From Planctomycetota bacterium (lineage in GTDB: Bacteria > Planctomycetota > UBA1135 > GCA-002686595), in NCBI GenBank assembly GCA_016872755.1, contig VGZE01000003.1, positions 1-64,000 of the forward strand: 64,000 bases of DNA, in the 5' to 3' direction. The stretch's first letter is position 1; every line of letters begins with the position of its first letter. Below are positions 41,477 through 50,293 of this stretch, piece after piece. The notes below the pieces were generated by a model. That model had not been told where the DNA came from, did no database searches, and worked only from the letters and a program-made list of their open reading frames with translations. The position numbers and the translations under genes were made by a program.

Positions 41477-42979
41477 GTGTCGAACTACCTGCAATCCCTG
41501 CCCAGCATCGCGCCTGAGATCGCGATGACGGTGCTGCTGTGCGCCGTGCTCGTCGTCGACCTCCTCCTCAAGGGACGCGACTCGCGCAAGGTCGGCTACC
41601 TGACGCTGGGCGGTCTGGGAGTCGTGGCCTGGTTGCTGCTCGGCCAATGGGGCGAACTCGGATCCGCCGGCGCGGCGAAGCGCGTGTTCGGCATGATCGA
41701 CATCGATCGGTTCAGCACGTTTTTCAAGCTGTTCACGGTCGGCTCGTTGGCCGCCGTCGTGCTTTTCGTGCTGCTCGATCGCCGCGAGCGCCGGCACGGG
41801 ATCGGCGAGTACTACCTGCTGCTGCTCGGCGCGGGTTTGGGGATCTTCTTCATGGTCAGCACGAGCAATCTGCTCCTGCTGATGCTCGGGTTGGAGCTGC
41901 TCTCGCTTGCGTCCTACTCGCTGGCCGGTTTCCACAAGGGAGACAAGCGCTCGGCCGAGGCGGCGATGAAGTACGTGGTCTTCGGCGGCTTGTCCGCCGG
42001 GGTCATGCTGTACGGCATCAGCCTGCTCTACGGCATCACCGGGACCATCGACCTGACCGAGATGGCGAGCGGGCCGCACAGCCTGGCCGCGCAGTTCAGC
42101 AGCGGCCCGGTGCCGGTGGCCGTCGCGATCGTGCTCGTGCTCGCGGGCTTCGCGTACAAGGTCTCGGTCGTGCCGTTCCACTTCTGGACGCCCGACGTCT
42201 ACGAGGGCGCGCCCACCCCGGTCACGAGCTTCCTCGCCGTGGCCTCGAAGGCCGCCGGCTTCGCGGCCCTGTTGCGCTTCGTCGGCAAGCTGTTCCTCGT
42301 CGACGGGGCCGATGGCGCGGTCCAGCAATACGGGGCGCGCATCGGCGCGCTGCTCGCGATCCTGTCCGCGCTCACGATGACGCTGGGCAACCTGGCCGCA
42401 CTGCGCCAATCGAGCATGAAGCGCATGCTCGCGTACTCGTCGATCGCGCACGCCGGCTACGTGCTGATGGGCATGGCCACGATGGAGTCGAGCGGGTGGA
42501 ACGCGGCGATGTTCTATCTCGCTGCGTACTACCTGATGAACCTGGGCGCGTTCGGATTCGTGCTCTACTTCGAGTCCGTCACCGGCTCGGACGATATCGC
42601 GAGCCTCAAGGGCCTCGGCGCGAAGGCGCTGTGGGTCACCGTGCCGATGGTCGTGTTCCTGGTCAGCCTGACCGGATTGCCGCCGACCGTCGGCTTCACC
42701 GGCAAGTACATGCTGTTCGTGGCGGGCGTCGACAACGGGCTGTTGTGGTTGTCGCTGGTGATGGCGCTGAACTCGGTCGTCAGCCTCTTCTATTACTTCC
42801 GCATCGTGAAGGCGCTGTTCCTGGCGGAGCCGGCCGAGCGCAGCATGCCCGGCCAGTCCGCACTGGCGGGTTCGATCTTCGTGCTGGCAGTGTTGACCGT
42901 GCTGTTCGGGCTCTACATCGCGCCGCTCCAAGCCTGGTGCGACGCGAGCGTGGAGAGCCTGCGCCTCGGCGCGGGTTGA
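41477..42979 (+). CDS. nuoN: NADH-quinone oxidoreductase subunit N
   Basis: 500 aa, start GTG 41477 with GAAAGG upstream. Antiporter-like: LLMLGLELLSLASYSLAGFHKGDKRSAEAAMKYVVFGGLSAGVMLYG, YKVSVVPFHFWTPDVYEGAPTPVTSFLAVASKAAGF and YSSIAHAGYVLMGMAT. Last gene of the operon; nothing resembling nuoE, nuoF or nuoG is within the window. A small imperfect hairpin with a TTTTT loop follows the stop. Confidence 0.97.
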   Translation: MSNYLQSLPSIAPEIAMTVLLCAVLVVDLLLKGRDSRKVGYLTLGGLGVVAWLLLGQWGELGSAGAAKRVFGMIDIDRFSTFFKLFTVGSLAAVVLFVLLDRRERRHGIGEYYLLLLGAGLGIFFMVSTSNLLLLMLGLELLSLASYSLAGFHKGDKRSAEAAMKYVVFGGLSAGVMLYGISLLYGITGTIDLTEMASGPHSLAAQFSSGPVPVAVAIVLVLAGFAYKVSVVPFHFWTPDVYEGAPTPVTSFLAVASKAAGFAALLRFVGKLFLVDGADGAVQQYGARIGALLAILSALTMTLGNLAALRQSSMKRMLAYSSIAHAGYVLMGMATMESSGWNAAMFYLAAYYLMNLGAFGFVLYFESVTGSDDIASLKGLGAKALWVTVPMVVFLVSLTGLPPTVGFTGKYMLFVAGVDNGLLWLSLVMALNSVVSLFYYFRIVKALFLAEPAERSMPGQSALAGSIFVLAVLTVLFGLYIAPLQAWCDASVESLRLGAG

Positions 42980-43060
42980 GCCGGCGAGTCGGAAGGTTTT
43001 TCCGCCTTCGAGCTCGAGTGCGGTTCGCGGCTTCCGCGACGCCCAAGGGGGGTAGTCTTG

Positions 43061-43555
43061 ATGCGTCGACACCGAGGTCCCCGCCACCCGCACTCGTCGC
43101 AGCCCATGAGTCAGCCAGAGGAACAGCCCTTTTCCGAATCGCACCTGGAGTCGCCCGCCTATCGCGAGCGGCTGATGCGCAAGCTCAACTGCCTGATCGC
43201 AGTGCTCGAGGTCGCGTGCGCGAAGGTGCGTCAGTCGCTGTCCTCGCCCGCGGCGGATACCGAGCGCCTGCTGCGGATCCAGAAGAACCTGACCGACACA
43301 CTCGAGGTTTGCCAGCGGGCGCGCCGCGCGCTGACCAACCACGAGGAACTGCCCGGCGACATCTCTCAGCAGCTCGGCCTCGTGGCGAGCGAGCCCGCTG
43401 TATCCAACTCACCGGCTCGCATGCGTCGACCACGAATCGCCGGCGACATCAGCTCGACGGAAGAGGCGCAGCGCTTCGAGCGCCTCGGTCCGATCCGCTC
43501 CGCCGATCTGGGCAGCATCGACTTCGACGCACTCGCGCGCTTGCTGCAGGGCTGA
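43061..43555 (+). CDS. Hypothetical helical protein
   Basis: 164 aa. ATG 43061 is preceded at nine bases by AAGGGGGG, a good ribosome-binding site; ATG 43106 (MSQPEEQPFSE) is an alternative start. Residues about 30-95 form amphipathic helices (YRERLMRKLNCLIAVLEVACAKVRQSLS..LLRIQKNLTDTLEVCQRARRALTN). The C-terminal part ends SADLGSIDFDALARLLQG. A FlgN-like export-chaperone character is possible but not demonstrable by eye. It follows nuoN by about 80 bases and converges on the hairpin at 43574. Confidence 0.7.
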   Translation: MRRHRGPRHPHSSQPMSQPEEQPFSESHLESPAYRERLMRKLNCLIAVLEVACAKVRQSLSSPAADTERLLRIQKNLTDTLEVCQRARRALTNHEELPGDISQQLGLVASEPAVSNSPARMRRPRIAGDISSTEEAQRFERLGPIRSADLGSIDFDALARLLQG

Positions 43556-43573
43556 GACAGCGCCGAAAACACA

Positions 43574-43608
43574 GGAACGCGTCAGCCCTGTCGGGGCCGA
43601 CGCGTTCC
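43574..43608. terminator. Bidirectional terminator hairpin
   Basis: GGAACGCGTC (43574-43583) pairs with GACGCGTTCC (43599-43608); inside, GCCC pairs with GGGC after one mismatch. On the minus strand the hairpin is followed by TGTGTTTTC, a modest T-tract for the gene at 43643; on the plus strand by GTCGTTTCC. It lies exactly between two converging genes. Confidence 0.65.
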
Positions 43609-43642
43609 GTCGTTTCCAGCGTGAGCCGGCGGAGTCTCTTGC

Positions 43643-44053
43643 TCAGCTCGGCTCGGACTCGCCGAGCAGGCGGCGCGCGGCTCGCTCGAGGCGCTCGGCG
43701 GAGTAGAGGCGGCCCGAGTCATGCTCCTCGCGCAGTTCGCTGACGCGGCGCTCGTAGACTTCGTCCTTGCGGGTCGTCGCGGCGGCCAGCGCACGCGCGC
43801 GCTCCGAGAACTCCATCCGGTCGGCGTTGCGATCGCGCCCGCGCTGCTCGGCGCGCTGCGTCGACTCGTCGCGGCCGAGCAAGATCTCGTCGCGGCCGAC
43901 GCGGGCCCCTTCGCCCATCGTCTGGCGGAATTCCCGCAGTTGCCGGGCGGCGGCCTCGGTGCGTGCGCGAATCGACTGGATCACCTCGGCGCGCTGTTCC
44001 TCCAGGCGCTCGGGCCTGACTGGCTTGATCGGTCCTTCTCGATAGATCTCCAT
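43643..44053 (-). CDS. Small charged helical protein with FlgM-like C-terminus
   Basis: 136 aa from ATG 44053, with AAAGGAG seven bases upstream, one of the best ribosome-binding sites in the window. The sequence is almost wholly helical and rich in Arg and Glu (RPERLEEQRAEVIQSIRART..). The last 35 residues, RVSELREEHDSGRLYSAERLERAARRLL, resemble the sigma-28-binding end of FlgM anti-sigma factors (short helix, glycine turn, Y-S/A-E-R..A..LL). There are no flagellar genes nearby to support this. It is divergent from the M1 peptidase gene. Confidence 0.65.
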   Translation of the reverse strand: MEIYREGPIKPVRPERLEEQRAEVIQSIRARTEAAARQLREFRQTMGEGARVGRDEILLGRDESTQRAEQRGRDRNADRMEFSERARALAAATTRKDEVYERRVSELREEHDSGRLYSAERLERAARRLLGESEPS

Positions 44054-44208
44054 GCTTGGCTCCTTTCCCGCATCCGGGAGAAAAGAATCTGCTGTCCAGT
44101 TATCGGCGCGTCGGATGCGCAACTGAGCCAATTGCCATAGAATCGAAAGCTCGTCCCGTGTCCAGGCTGGACCAGGCCGAGCATACGGGTTTCAAGTACT
44201 TGCGAACA

Positions 44209-46590
44209 ATGCAGTTACGTAATGCCCCCAGGCTGGTTCCCGCAACGCGCTGGGGCCTGTCGAGCCTGCTGCTCTGGGCCCTGGCCGGCGCTTCGGCCCT
44301 CGGACAGCCGGGCCGGGAGCCGCAGGGCGGCCAGCGCGAAAGGCAGTGCCGGGTCGACTACGAAATTTCTGCACGGCTGGAGGACGCCGGCGGCCGCCTC
44401 GAAGGTCGCGAGCGGGTGCGCTGGTCCAACCGCAGCGCGGATCACGTCGACACGGTCGAGCTGCACCTGTACTTGAACGCATTCGCCAACACGGCTTCGA
44501 CCCACCTCGCGGCGTCGGGGGGCGTGCTGCGCGGCTTGCGCATCGAGGACGGCTGGGGGTGGATGCGCCTGACGGCGGCCTCGCGGATCGAAGCGGGCGG
44601 CGCGCAGGACCTGTTCGGCACGCTGAGCTACGCGAGCCACCCGGACGGGAGCAGCGAGGATCGCACGGTAGCGGTGCTCCGGTTGTCCCGACCCGTCGCG
44701 CCGGGAGAGGTGCTCGAGCTCGACCTCGCGTGGGAATCCCAATTGCCGCGCGTGCGTCGCCGCACCGGCGTCAAGGGCGACTTCATGCTGGTCGCGCAGT
44801 GGTTTCCGAAGCTCGGCGTGTACGAGTCGGGCCGCGGCTGGAACTGCAAGCCGTTCTTCACGAACACCGAGTTCTTCTCCGACTACGGAACATACCGCGT
44901 GACGCTCGACCTTCCGGCCTCGTACGAAGGCCGGGTCGGCGGCGGAGGGGTGCAGGTGCAGTCGCTGCGCCGACCCGACGAGCGACTGATCGTTGCGTTC
45001 GAATCCCCGAGTCCGGCCGACAAGCGCACATACGACGAGACCGCCCGCGAGCGAGTGGTGCACGACTTCACGTGGACCGCCGATACGGACACGCTCGTCG
45101 TGCGAGAGACGTTTCGCTGGAGCGACTGGGCAGAAGCGTATACCGACGAAGTCGCGCGAGTGCGCGCCGCCTTGGGCGTCGAACCCACCGGCCGCGATGT
45201 CGACGTCACGCTGCTGATCCAGCCCGAGCATGCCGAACAGGCCGAGCGCCATTTCCGCGCCACGTCCGCGGCGCTGTTCTTCTACGGCCTGTGGTTCGGC
45301 GCCTATCCGTACGAGCACATCACGGTTGTCGACCCGGCCTGGGGGGCCGGCGCCGCGGGCGGCATGGAGTACCCGACGCTGTTCACCTGCGGCACGTCGA
45401 TGTTCACGCGTCCCGACTCCGGCTCTCCGGAGGGAGTCACCGTTCACGAGTGCGGGCACCAGTTCTGGTACGGCCTGGTCGGCAACGACGAGGTCGAGCA
45501 CAGCTGGCTCGACGAGGGATTCAACTCGTTCACCGATTCCGAGGTGATGCAGCTCGTCTACGGGCCGAGTCGCGCCTCGACGCGCTACGCGTCGCTGCCG
45601 ATGCCGGGTGCCGGCTTCGCCGGCGAACCGGGCGGCGGAGCCTTGGCCGATGCGCTCGCGCTGCGGCGGCTCCGGCTGCCGTTGCTGGGCACGGTCGAAC
45701 TGCTGCGCGACAGCGGTTTCGTCGACTGGTGGCAGGAGCAGCCGTACCTCGCGGCCTGCGCGCAGATTTCGCACCCGCGCATGGAGGATCGCGTCGGTTA
45801 TCTGCGCAGCCCGTCCAGCGATGCGATCGACACGCCCGGTTGGCGCTATGTCGACCGCGAGTCGTACCGCAACAACTCCTACCCGCGAACGGCGACCGCG
45901 CTGCGCACGCTGAAGGGCCTCGTGGGCGAAGCCGCCTTCCTGCGCGGCATGCGGCACTTCGCGCTGAGTTGGCGCTACGCGCACCCCGAGCCCGACGACT
46001 TCTTCGCCGCCTTCCAGGCAGGCGACGGCCTCGACGCGGACCTCTCGTGGTACTTCCAGCAGCTCTTCCGCTCGACCGACACGGCGAACTGGAGCGTCTG
46101 GGCGGAGAACCGCAAGGTCGATGCTCCGTTCGGGATGTTTCCGGGCGAGGACGGCCGCTACGAACTGCGCGAGCGACCGCGCGACGGGCTCTTGGATCGC
46201 ATCGGTGCCGCCAGCCGTCCACGCGACGCGCAACCCGACGTGCCCCGCGACGCTCGAACGCGCGACCTCGCGGAAGTCGTGGTGCGCCGCCATGCGCCGA
46301 TCGCCCTGCCGCTGGCGGTCCGCGTGACCTTCGACAACGGTGAGGTGCACGAGGAGACGTGGACACGCGAGGAGCAGCTCGAGCGTGCGTGGAAGCGCTG
46401 GGAATTCGAAGGGCGCGGGCGCGTCGTCTCCGCCGAGCTCGATCCCGGCCGGCTTCTGCCGATCGACTCGGACCTGTCGGACAATCGGTGGCTGGAACGG
46501 AAACCGGAGTGGGTCGGAGCGCGCTATGGCGAACGCGCATTCGGCCAGTGGGTGCACCGACTGGCGTGGTACGCGGGGCTGGGCGGGTGA
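44209..46590 (+). CDS. Secreted M1-family zinc metallopeptidase
   Basis: 793 aa, start ATG 44209 directly before a signal peptide (WGLSSLLLWALAGASALG). The beta-rich N-terminal domain (VDYEISARLEDAGGRLEGRERVRWSNRS) is followed by the gluzincin domain: GGMEYPTLFTCG (the GxMEN-like motif with Glu), and H413-E-C-G-H417 with the third zinc ligand E436 in HSWLDEGFNSFTDSE. All metal ligands and the catalytic Glu414 are present. It probably trims peptides in the periplasm. A TAGAAT (44138-44143) is a possible -10. A membrane-protein gene follows at once. Confidence 0.92.
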   Translation: MQLRNAPRLVPATRWGLSSLLLWALAGASALGQPGREPQGGQRERQCRVDYEISARLEDAGGRLEGRERVRWSNRSADHVDTVELHLYLNAFANTASTHLAASGGVLRGLRIEDGWGWMRLTAASRIEAGGAQDLFGTLSYASHPDGSSEDRTVAVLRLSRPVAPGEVLELDLAWESQLPRVRRRTGVKGDFMLVAQWFPKLGVYESGRGWNCKPFFTNTEFFSDYGTYRVTLDLPASYEGRVGGGGVQVQSLRRPDERLIVAFESPSPADKRTYDETARERVVHDFTWTADTDTLVVRETFRWSDWAEAYTDEVARVRAALGVEPTGRDVDVTLLIQPEHAEQAERHFRATSAALFFYGLWFGAYPYEHITVVDPAWGAGAAGGMEYPTLFTCGTSMFTRPDSGSPEGVTVHECGHQFWYGLVGNDEVEHSWLDEGFNSFTDSEVMQLVYGPSRASTRYASLPMPGAGFAGEPGGGALADALALRRLRLPLLGTVELLRDSGFVDWWQEQPYLAACAQISHPRMEDRVGYLRSPSSDAIDTPGWRYVDRESYRNNSYPRTATALRTLKGLVGEAAFLRGMRHFALSWRYAHPEPDDFFAAFQAGDGLDADLSWYFQQLFRSTDTANWSVWAENRKVDAPFGMFPGEDGRYELRERPRDGLLDRIGAASRPRDAQPDVPRDARTRDLAEVVVRRHAPIALPLAVRVTFDNGEVHEETWTREEQLERAWKRWEFEGRGRVVSAELDPGRLLPIDSDLSDNRWLERKPEWVGARYGERAFGQWVHRLAWYAGLGG

Positions 46591-46594
46591 ACCG

Positions 46595-47644
46595 ATGAGC
46601 GAGCGCACAGCGAGTTCAGCGGCGGAGGAACGCCAGCAGGCACCGCGCATCCCACGCAGCCTGAGCGCGCTCGCCCGTTCCATGCGCCTGCCCGGCGCGT
46701 GGATCCCGTTCGCGCTCGTGCCGCTCGCGCTCGCGCTCGCTCCGGCGCTGGGCTGGATTCGTTGGTTCGAGAGCCCCGCTGCCCAGCGCTACTCCGAGAC
46801 CGAGCTGCTGCCCGCGCTCGACGAGACCTTCCGCTTCGATCATCGGCTGGACCTGGCCGATCTCGCGGCATCGACGGGCGCGCTCGGCGCGTGGCTGGCA
46901 TTGCTCGCGGTGTTGCTCGGCTGCGCGTGCGCAGGCGGCGCGCTGGCGCTCCTGGCCGCCCCCGCGGGTGAGCGTTCGATCGCACGCTGGGCCACCGGCG
47001 CCACACAGACCTGGTGGCGCTTCGTTCGCGTCGTGCTGGTCGAGCTCGCGCTGCTCGCTGCGCTCGGTTGGCTGCTCTACGGCCTGCCCTGGCGCGTGCT
47101 CGTGCTCGAGCTCTGGTGCGGGTTGCCGGGCGGCGATCCGCAGGAATTCGCGTCCGAGGCGAGCGCGGTGCGGATCGGCTGGCTGCGCGACGGGCTGTAC
47201 GCACTGGGCTTTGCCGGCATCGGCCTCGCGGCCGTGCACGCGCGCACGCGCATCGCGCTGGGGGACTCGCGTTCGGCGTTCGTGGCGAGCGCGCGCTCGG
47301 CGTGGTTCCTGCTCCGGCATCCGCTGCGCGCTGTGCTGCCGGCAGCGCTGCTCGGCGGCGCGCACGTGTTCGCGGTCTTCGCGCTCGGCGCGTTCTCGAA
47401 TGCGCGCAACCACGCGTTCGAGACCGAGGGAGCCGGATTCCAGATCGGAGTCCTGCTCGTGTGCACGCTGCTCGCGATCCTGATCGGCGCCATCGCGCGC
47501 GTCGCGCAGTACGCGCTCGCGCTCGAGCTCTTGCCCGAATTCGAGCCCCGGCTCGCGTCCACGCGTGACTGGCCGCCGGCCGTGGGCGCCCCCGGTGGCG
47601 CGCAGTACCCGATCGATGGGGACGAGTTCGGCGTGTCGGTCTGA
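46595..47644 (+). CDS. Multi-pass membrane protein of unknown function
   Basis: 349 aa, starting four bases after the peptidase stop, so probably cotranscribed. About six hydrophobic helices: AWIPFALVPLALALAPALGW, a run at about 90-125, VVLVELALLAALGWLLYGL, YALGFAGIGLAAVH, VLPAALLGGAHVFAVFALGAF and GVLLVCTLLAILIGAIARV. No conserved family recognised. The arrangement (peptidase plus integral membrane protein) suggests a role in export or anchoring of the peptidase, which is only inference. Confidence 0.75.
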   Translation: MSERTASSAAEERQQAPRIPRSLSALARSMRLPGAWIPFALVPLALALAPALGWIRWFESPAAQRYSETELLPALDETFRFDHRLDLADLAASTGALGAWLALLAVLLGCACAGGALALLAAPAGERSIARWATGATQTWWRFVRVVLVELALLAALGWLLYGLPWRVLVLELWCGLPGGDPQEFASEASAVRIGWLRDGLYALGFAGIGLAAVHARTRIALGDSRSAFVASARSAWFLLRHPLRAVLPAALLGGAHVFAVFALGAFSNARNHAFETEGAGFQIGVLLVCTLLAILIGAIARVAQYALALELLPEFEPRLASTRDWPPAVGAPGGAQYPIDGDEFGVSV

Positions 47645-47709
47645 GACGCTCGCGACCGTGCCGAACTCTTACCCGCGGGCCGCGCCGGCGGTGTTAAGGT
47701 GGTGCAGCC

Positions 47710-49116
47710 ATGTTGCTCACCAGCCTGTTCTTCTCGCTCGTCTCCATTCCGGGTCCCGGCGTGCTCGACGCCGCCGATGTCAAGTCCTCGGACGTCGTCG
47801 CGACGAACAAGGCACGCGCCGCGAACGGCGCGCCGTACTGCGGGCTCGGCAAGGAGTTTCATTCCGGCCGCCGCTCCGAACTGCGCAAGCGCCTCGGCAA
47901 GGGCTGGGTGCTCGTGCGCGGCCTGCCCGACACACGCGACTACACGGCGTTCCGGCAGGACAAGGTGTTCTGGTACCTGACCGGCATCGAGACGCCCAAC
48001 GCCGCGCTGTTGATGAACTGCGACAGCGGCGAAGAGCTCTTGTTCCTGCCGCGCCCCGACAAGCGCAACGAGAGCTGGGAAGGGGAGAAGTGGGACAGCC
48101 GTGACGGATGGGTGGCGGAGCTCGCCGGTTTCACCGACGTGCGTGAGAACGACACGCTCGTCGCGGCCGTCAAGGAAGCGCTCGAGCGCGAGAAGCAGGT
48201 GTGGATCAGCATGCACCCGACGGTGATCCTGTCCGGCTCCATCGATCGCGCCGGTCCGTTCGACAATGCCCAGGCGAAGGATCTGCTCGACGGGCGCACG
48301 AGCCGCGAGAAGGCGCTCAAGGAGCAGCTCGAGCTGCTGGGCGCCGAGCCGAAGGACATGGCGAGCGAGCTCAGCGAAATGCGCCGCGTCAAGCAACCCG
48401 AGGAGATCGACGCGCTGCGGCGTTCGTGCCGCGCGGGCGCGCTGGCGATGATGGAGGCGATTCGCTCGACGCGCGCGGGCATCTACGAGGGCGACCTCGG
48501 CGCGCTGATGGGGTTCGTGCAGCAGCGCGAGGGCGCCGACGGGCCGGGCTACCAGCCGATCACCGGCGCGGGCCCCAATTCCTGCGTGCTGCACTACTCG
48601 GGCCAGCACCGCAGGCTCGGCGCGGGCGAAATGATGTTGATCGACTTCGGGCCCGAGCTCGACCACTACGTGACCGACATCACGCGCGCCTGGCCGGTCG
48701 ACGGGAAGTTCACGCCGCGCCAGCTCGAGATGTACGAGGCGGTGCGCGCGTCGCAGGCGGCCGGGATCGCGGTGATCAAGCCCGGCGCGAAGATCCGCGA
48801 CGTCGAGAAGGCCTGCAGGGAGGTGCTCGTCGCGCGCGGCTTCATTAGCATGATCAAGCACGGTGTATGCCACTTCGTCGGGCTCGAGGTGCACGACGTC
48901 GGCGACTCCGGCAAGCCGCTCGTTCCGGGCGTGACCTTCGTCGTCGAGCCGGGCCTGTACGACGTGGAGACGGGCATCGGGATCCGCATCGAAGACGTGG
49001 TCGTCGTGACCGAAACGGGCTGCGACGTGTTGACGAGTGAATGCCCACGCGATCCCGCGGAGGTCGAGCGGCTCATCGCGGAACAGGGCATCCTCGAACT
49101 CGATCGAGGACGGTGA
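47710..49116 (+). CDS. Xaa-Pro aminopeptidase (M24B metallopeptidase)
   Basis: 468 aa. An N-terminal hydrophobic stretch (LLTSLFFSLVSIPGPGVLDA) is a likely signal peptide, so it is probably secreted. The creatinase-like N-terminal domain (RRSELRKRLGKGWVLVRGLPDTRDYTAFRQDKVFWYLTG) precedes the pita-bread domain with metal ligands in LIDFGPELDHYVTDITR (two Asp), HFVGLEVHDVG (His), TFVVEPGLYD (Glu) and RIEDVVVVT (Glu). It removes N-terminal residues before proline using two metal ions, typically Mn. All five ligands are present. It stands alone before the prfB promoter. Confidence 0.92.
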   Translation: MLLTSLFFSLVSIPGPGVLDAADVKSSDVVATNKARAANGAPYCGLGKEFHSGRRSELRKRLGKGWVLVRGLPDTRDYTAFRQDKVFWYLTGIETPNAALLMNCDSGEELLFLPRPDKRNESWEGEKWDSRDGWVAELAGFTDVRENDTLVAAVKEALEREKQVWISMHPTVILSGSIDRAGPFDNAQAKDLLDGRTSREKALKEQLELLGAEPKDMASELSEMRRVKQPEEIDALRRSCRAGALAMMEAIRSTRAGIYEGDLGALMGFVQQREGADGPGYQPITGAGPNSCVLHYSGQHRRLGAGEMMLIDFGPELDHYVTDITRAWPVDGKFTPRQLEMYEAVRASQAAGIAVIKPGAKIRDVEKACREVLVARGFISMIKHGVCHFVGLEVHDVGDSGKPLVPGVTFVVEPGLYDVETGIGIRIEDVVVVTETGCDVLTSECPRDPAEVERLIAEQGILELDRGR

Positions 49117-49141
49117 CGCGGCCGGGGTGGATCCGTAGAAT
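49113..49141 (+). promoter_or_regulatory. Predicted promoter of prfB
   Basis: GTGACG (49113-49118) and TAGAAT (49136-49141) are 17 bases apart and match the consensus at 4/6 and 5/6. Transcription would start near 49148, 15 bases before the prfB ATG. The -35 overlaps the 3' end of the aminopeptidase gene. Confidence 0.45.
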
Positions 49142-49162
49142 CCGCGGCCCCGAGCCCGCCCT

Positions 49163-50288
49163 ATGCCCTCCGCACGCGACCACCAAGACCAGAACGAGGC
49201 CTCCAAACAACGGCTGGCGCAGCTGAAGGAGAGTCTTTGACTACGCCAAGAAGCGACAGCGCCTGGCGGAGATCGAGGACATGCAGAGTCGGCCCGACTT
49301 CTGGTCGGACCAGGCCAAGGGCCAGCGCGTCGTCGGCGAGCTGAAGCTGATCCGCAGCTTCACCGAGCCGGTGCAGCGCGTCGAGCGCCTGCAGGCGGAC
49401 ATCGACGCCTGCCTCGAGCTGGCCAAGGAGTTCGGCGAGTCGGAAGTGCTCGCCGACCTCGAGCGCCTCGGCCCCGAGCTCGCGCGTGAAATCGAGGCGC
49501 TCGATCTGCGCGTGCTGCTCGGCGAGCCGCACGACGGTGACAACGCCTTCGTCTCGATCAACGCCGGCGCCGGCGGCGTCGACGCGTGCGACTGGGCGCG
49601 CATGCTGCTGCGCATGTACCTCGCCTGGGCCAAGGCCAAGGGCTTCGAGGTCGAGGAGGTCGAGCTCGCTTCCGAGTCCGAAGGCGGCATCCGGTCCGCT
49701 ACGATCGAAGTGCGCGGTCCGCTGGCCTTCGGCTACTTGAAGGCCGAGACGGGCGTGCATCGGCTCGTGCGCATCAGCCCATTCGACAGCCAGGCGCGCC
49801 GCCACACCGCGTTCGCATCGGTCGACGTGACGCCCGAGCTCGAGGACGAGGCCGAGATCGAGGTCAAGGAAGCCGACCTCGAGGTCGAGACGATGCGCTC
49901 GGGCGGCGCCGGCGGCCAGCACGTCAACAAGACGGAATCGGCCGTGCGCATGCGCCACCTGCCCAGCGGCATCGTCGTGCGCTGCGAGACGCAGCGCAGC
50001 CAGCACAAGAATCGCGAGGTCGCGCTGAAGATGATCAAGGCCAAGCTGCTTGCGCTGCAGGTCGCCGCGCGCGACAAGGAGATGGCGGCGTTGTACGGCC
50101 AGAAGGGCGAAGTCGCCTTCGGCAGTCAGATCCGCTCCTACGTGCTGCATCCGTACCAGATGGTGAAAGACCACCGGACCGAGCACGAGACAGGCAACAT
50201 CCACGCCGTGCTCGACGGCAAGATCGATTCCTTCATCGAGGCCTGGTTGCGCCAGCGCAGCCAGAAGGCCAAGTCCGCTACCACCTGA
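49163..50288 (+). CDS. prfB: Peptide chain release factor 2, expressed by programmed +1 frameshift
   Basis: RF2 ends translation at UGA and UAA. The gene starts at ATG 49163 and reads 25 codons (MPSARDHQDQNEASKQ...LKESL) to an in-frame TGA at 49238-49240; synthesis of RF2 needs a +1 slip of CTT, after which the frame 49239-50288 runs to TGA, giving 374 aa. The SPF tripeptide that reads the stop codon is in RISPFDSQ and the GGQ peptidyl-hydrolysis loop is in RSGGAGGQHVNKTES. Internal ATGs after the slip site (for example 49281) would lack the conserved N-terminal helix and should not be used. Autoregulated by RF2 level. Confidence 0.95.
49226..49241 (+). promoter_or_regulatory. prfB programmed +1 frameshift site
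   Basis: AAGGAG (49226-49231), AGT, CTT (49235-49237), TGA (49238-49240), C. This is the standard prfB arrangement: an internal Shine-Dalgarno sequence three bases before the CUU slippery codon and the poor terminator UGAC. When RF2 is scarce the ribosome slips forward by one. Confidence 0.93.
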
Positions 50289-50293
50289 TCCAC

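Noticed and set aside
42980-43020. Intrinsic terminator after nuoN (GAAGG..TTTTT..CCTTC).
   Set aside because: The T-run is in the loop and not after the stem, and the stem is only five base pairs, so a terminator claim is not supported.
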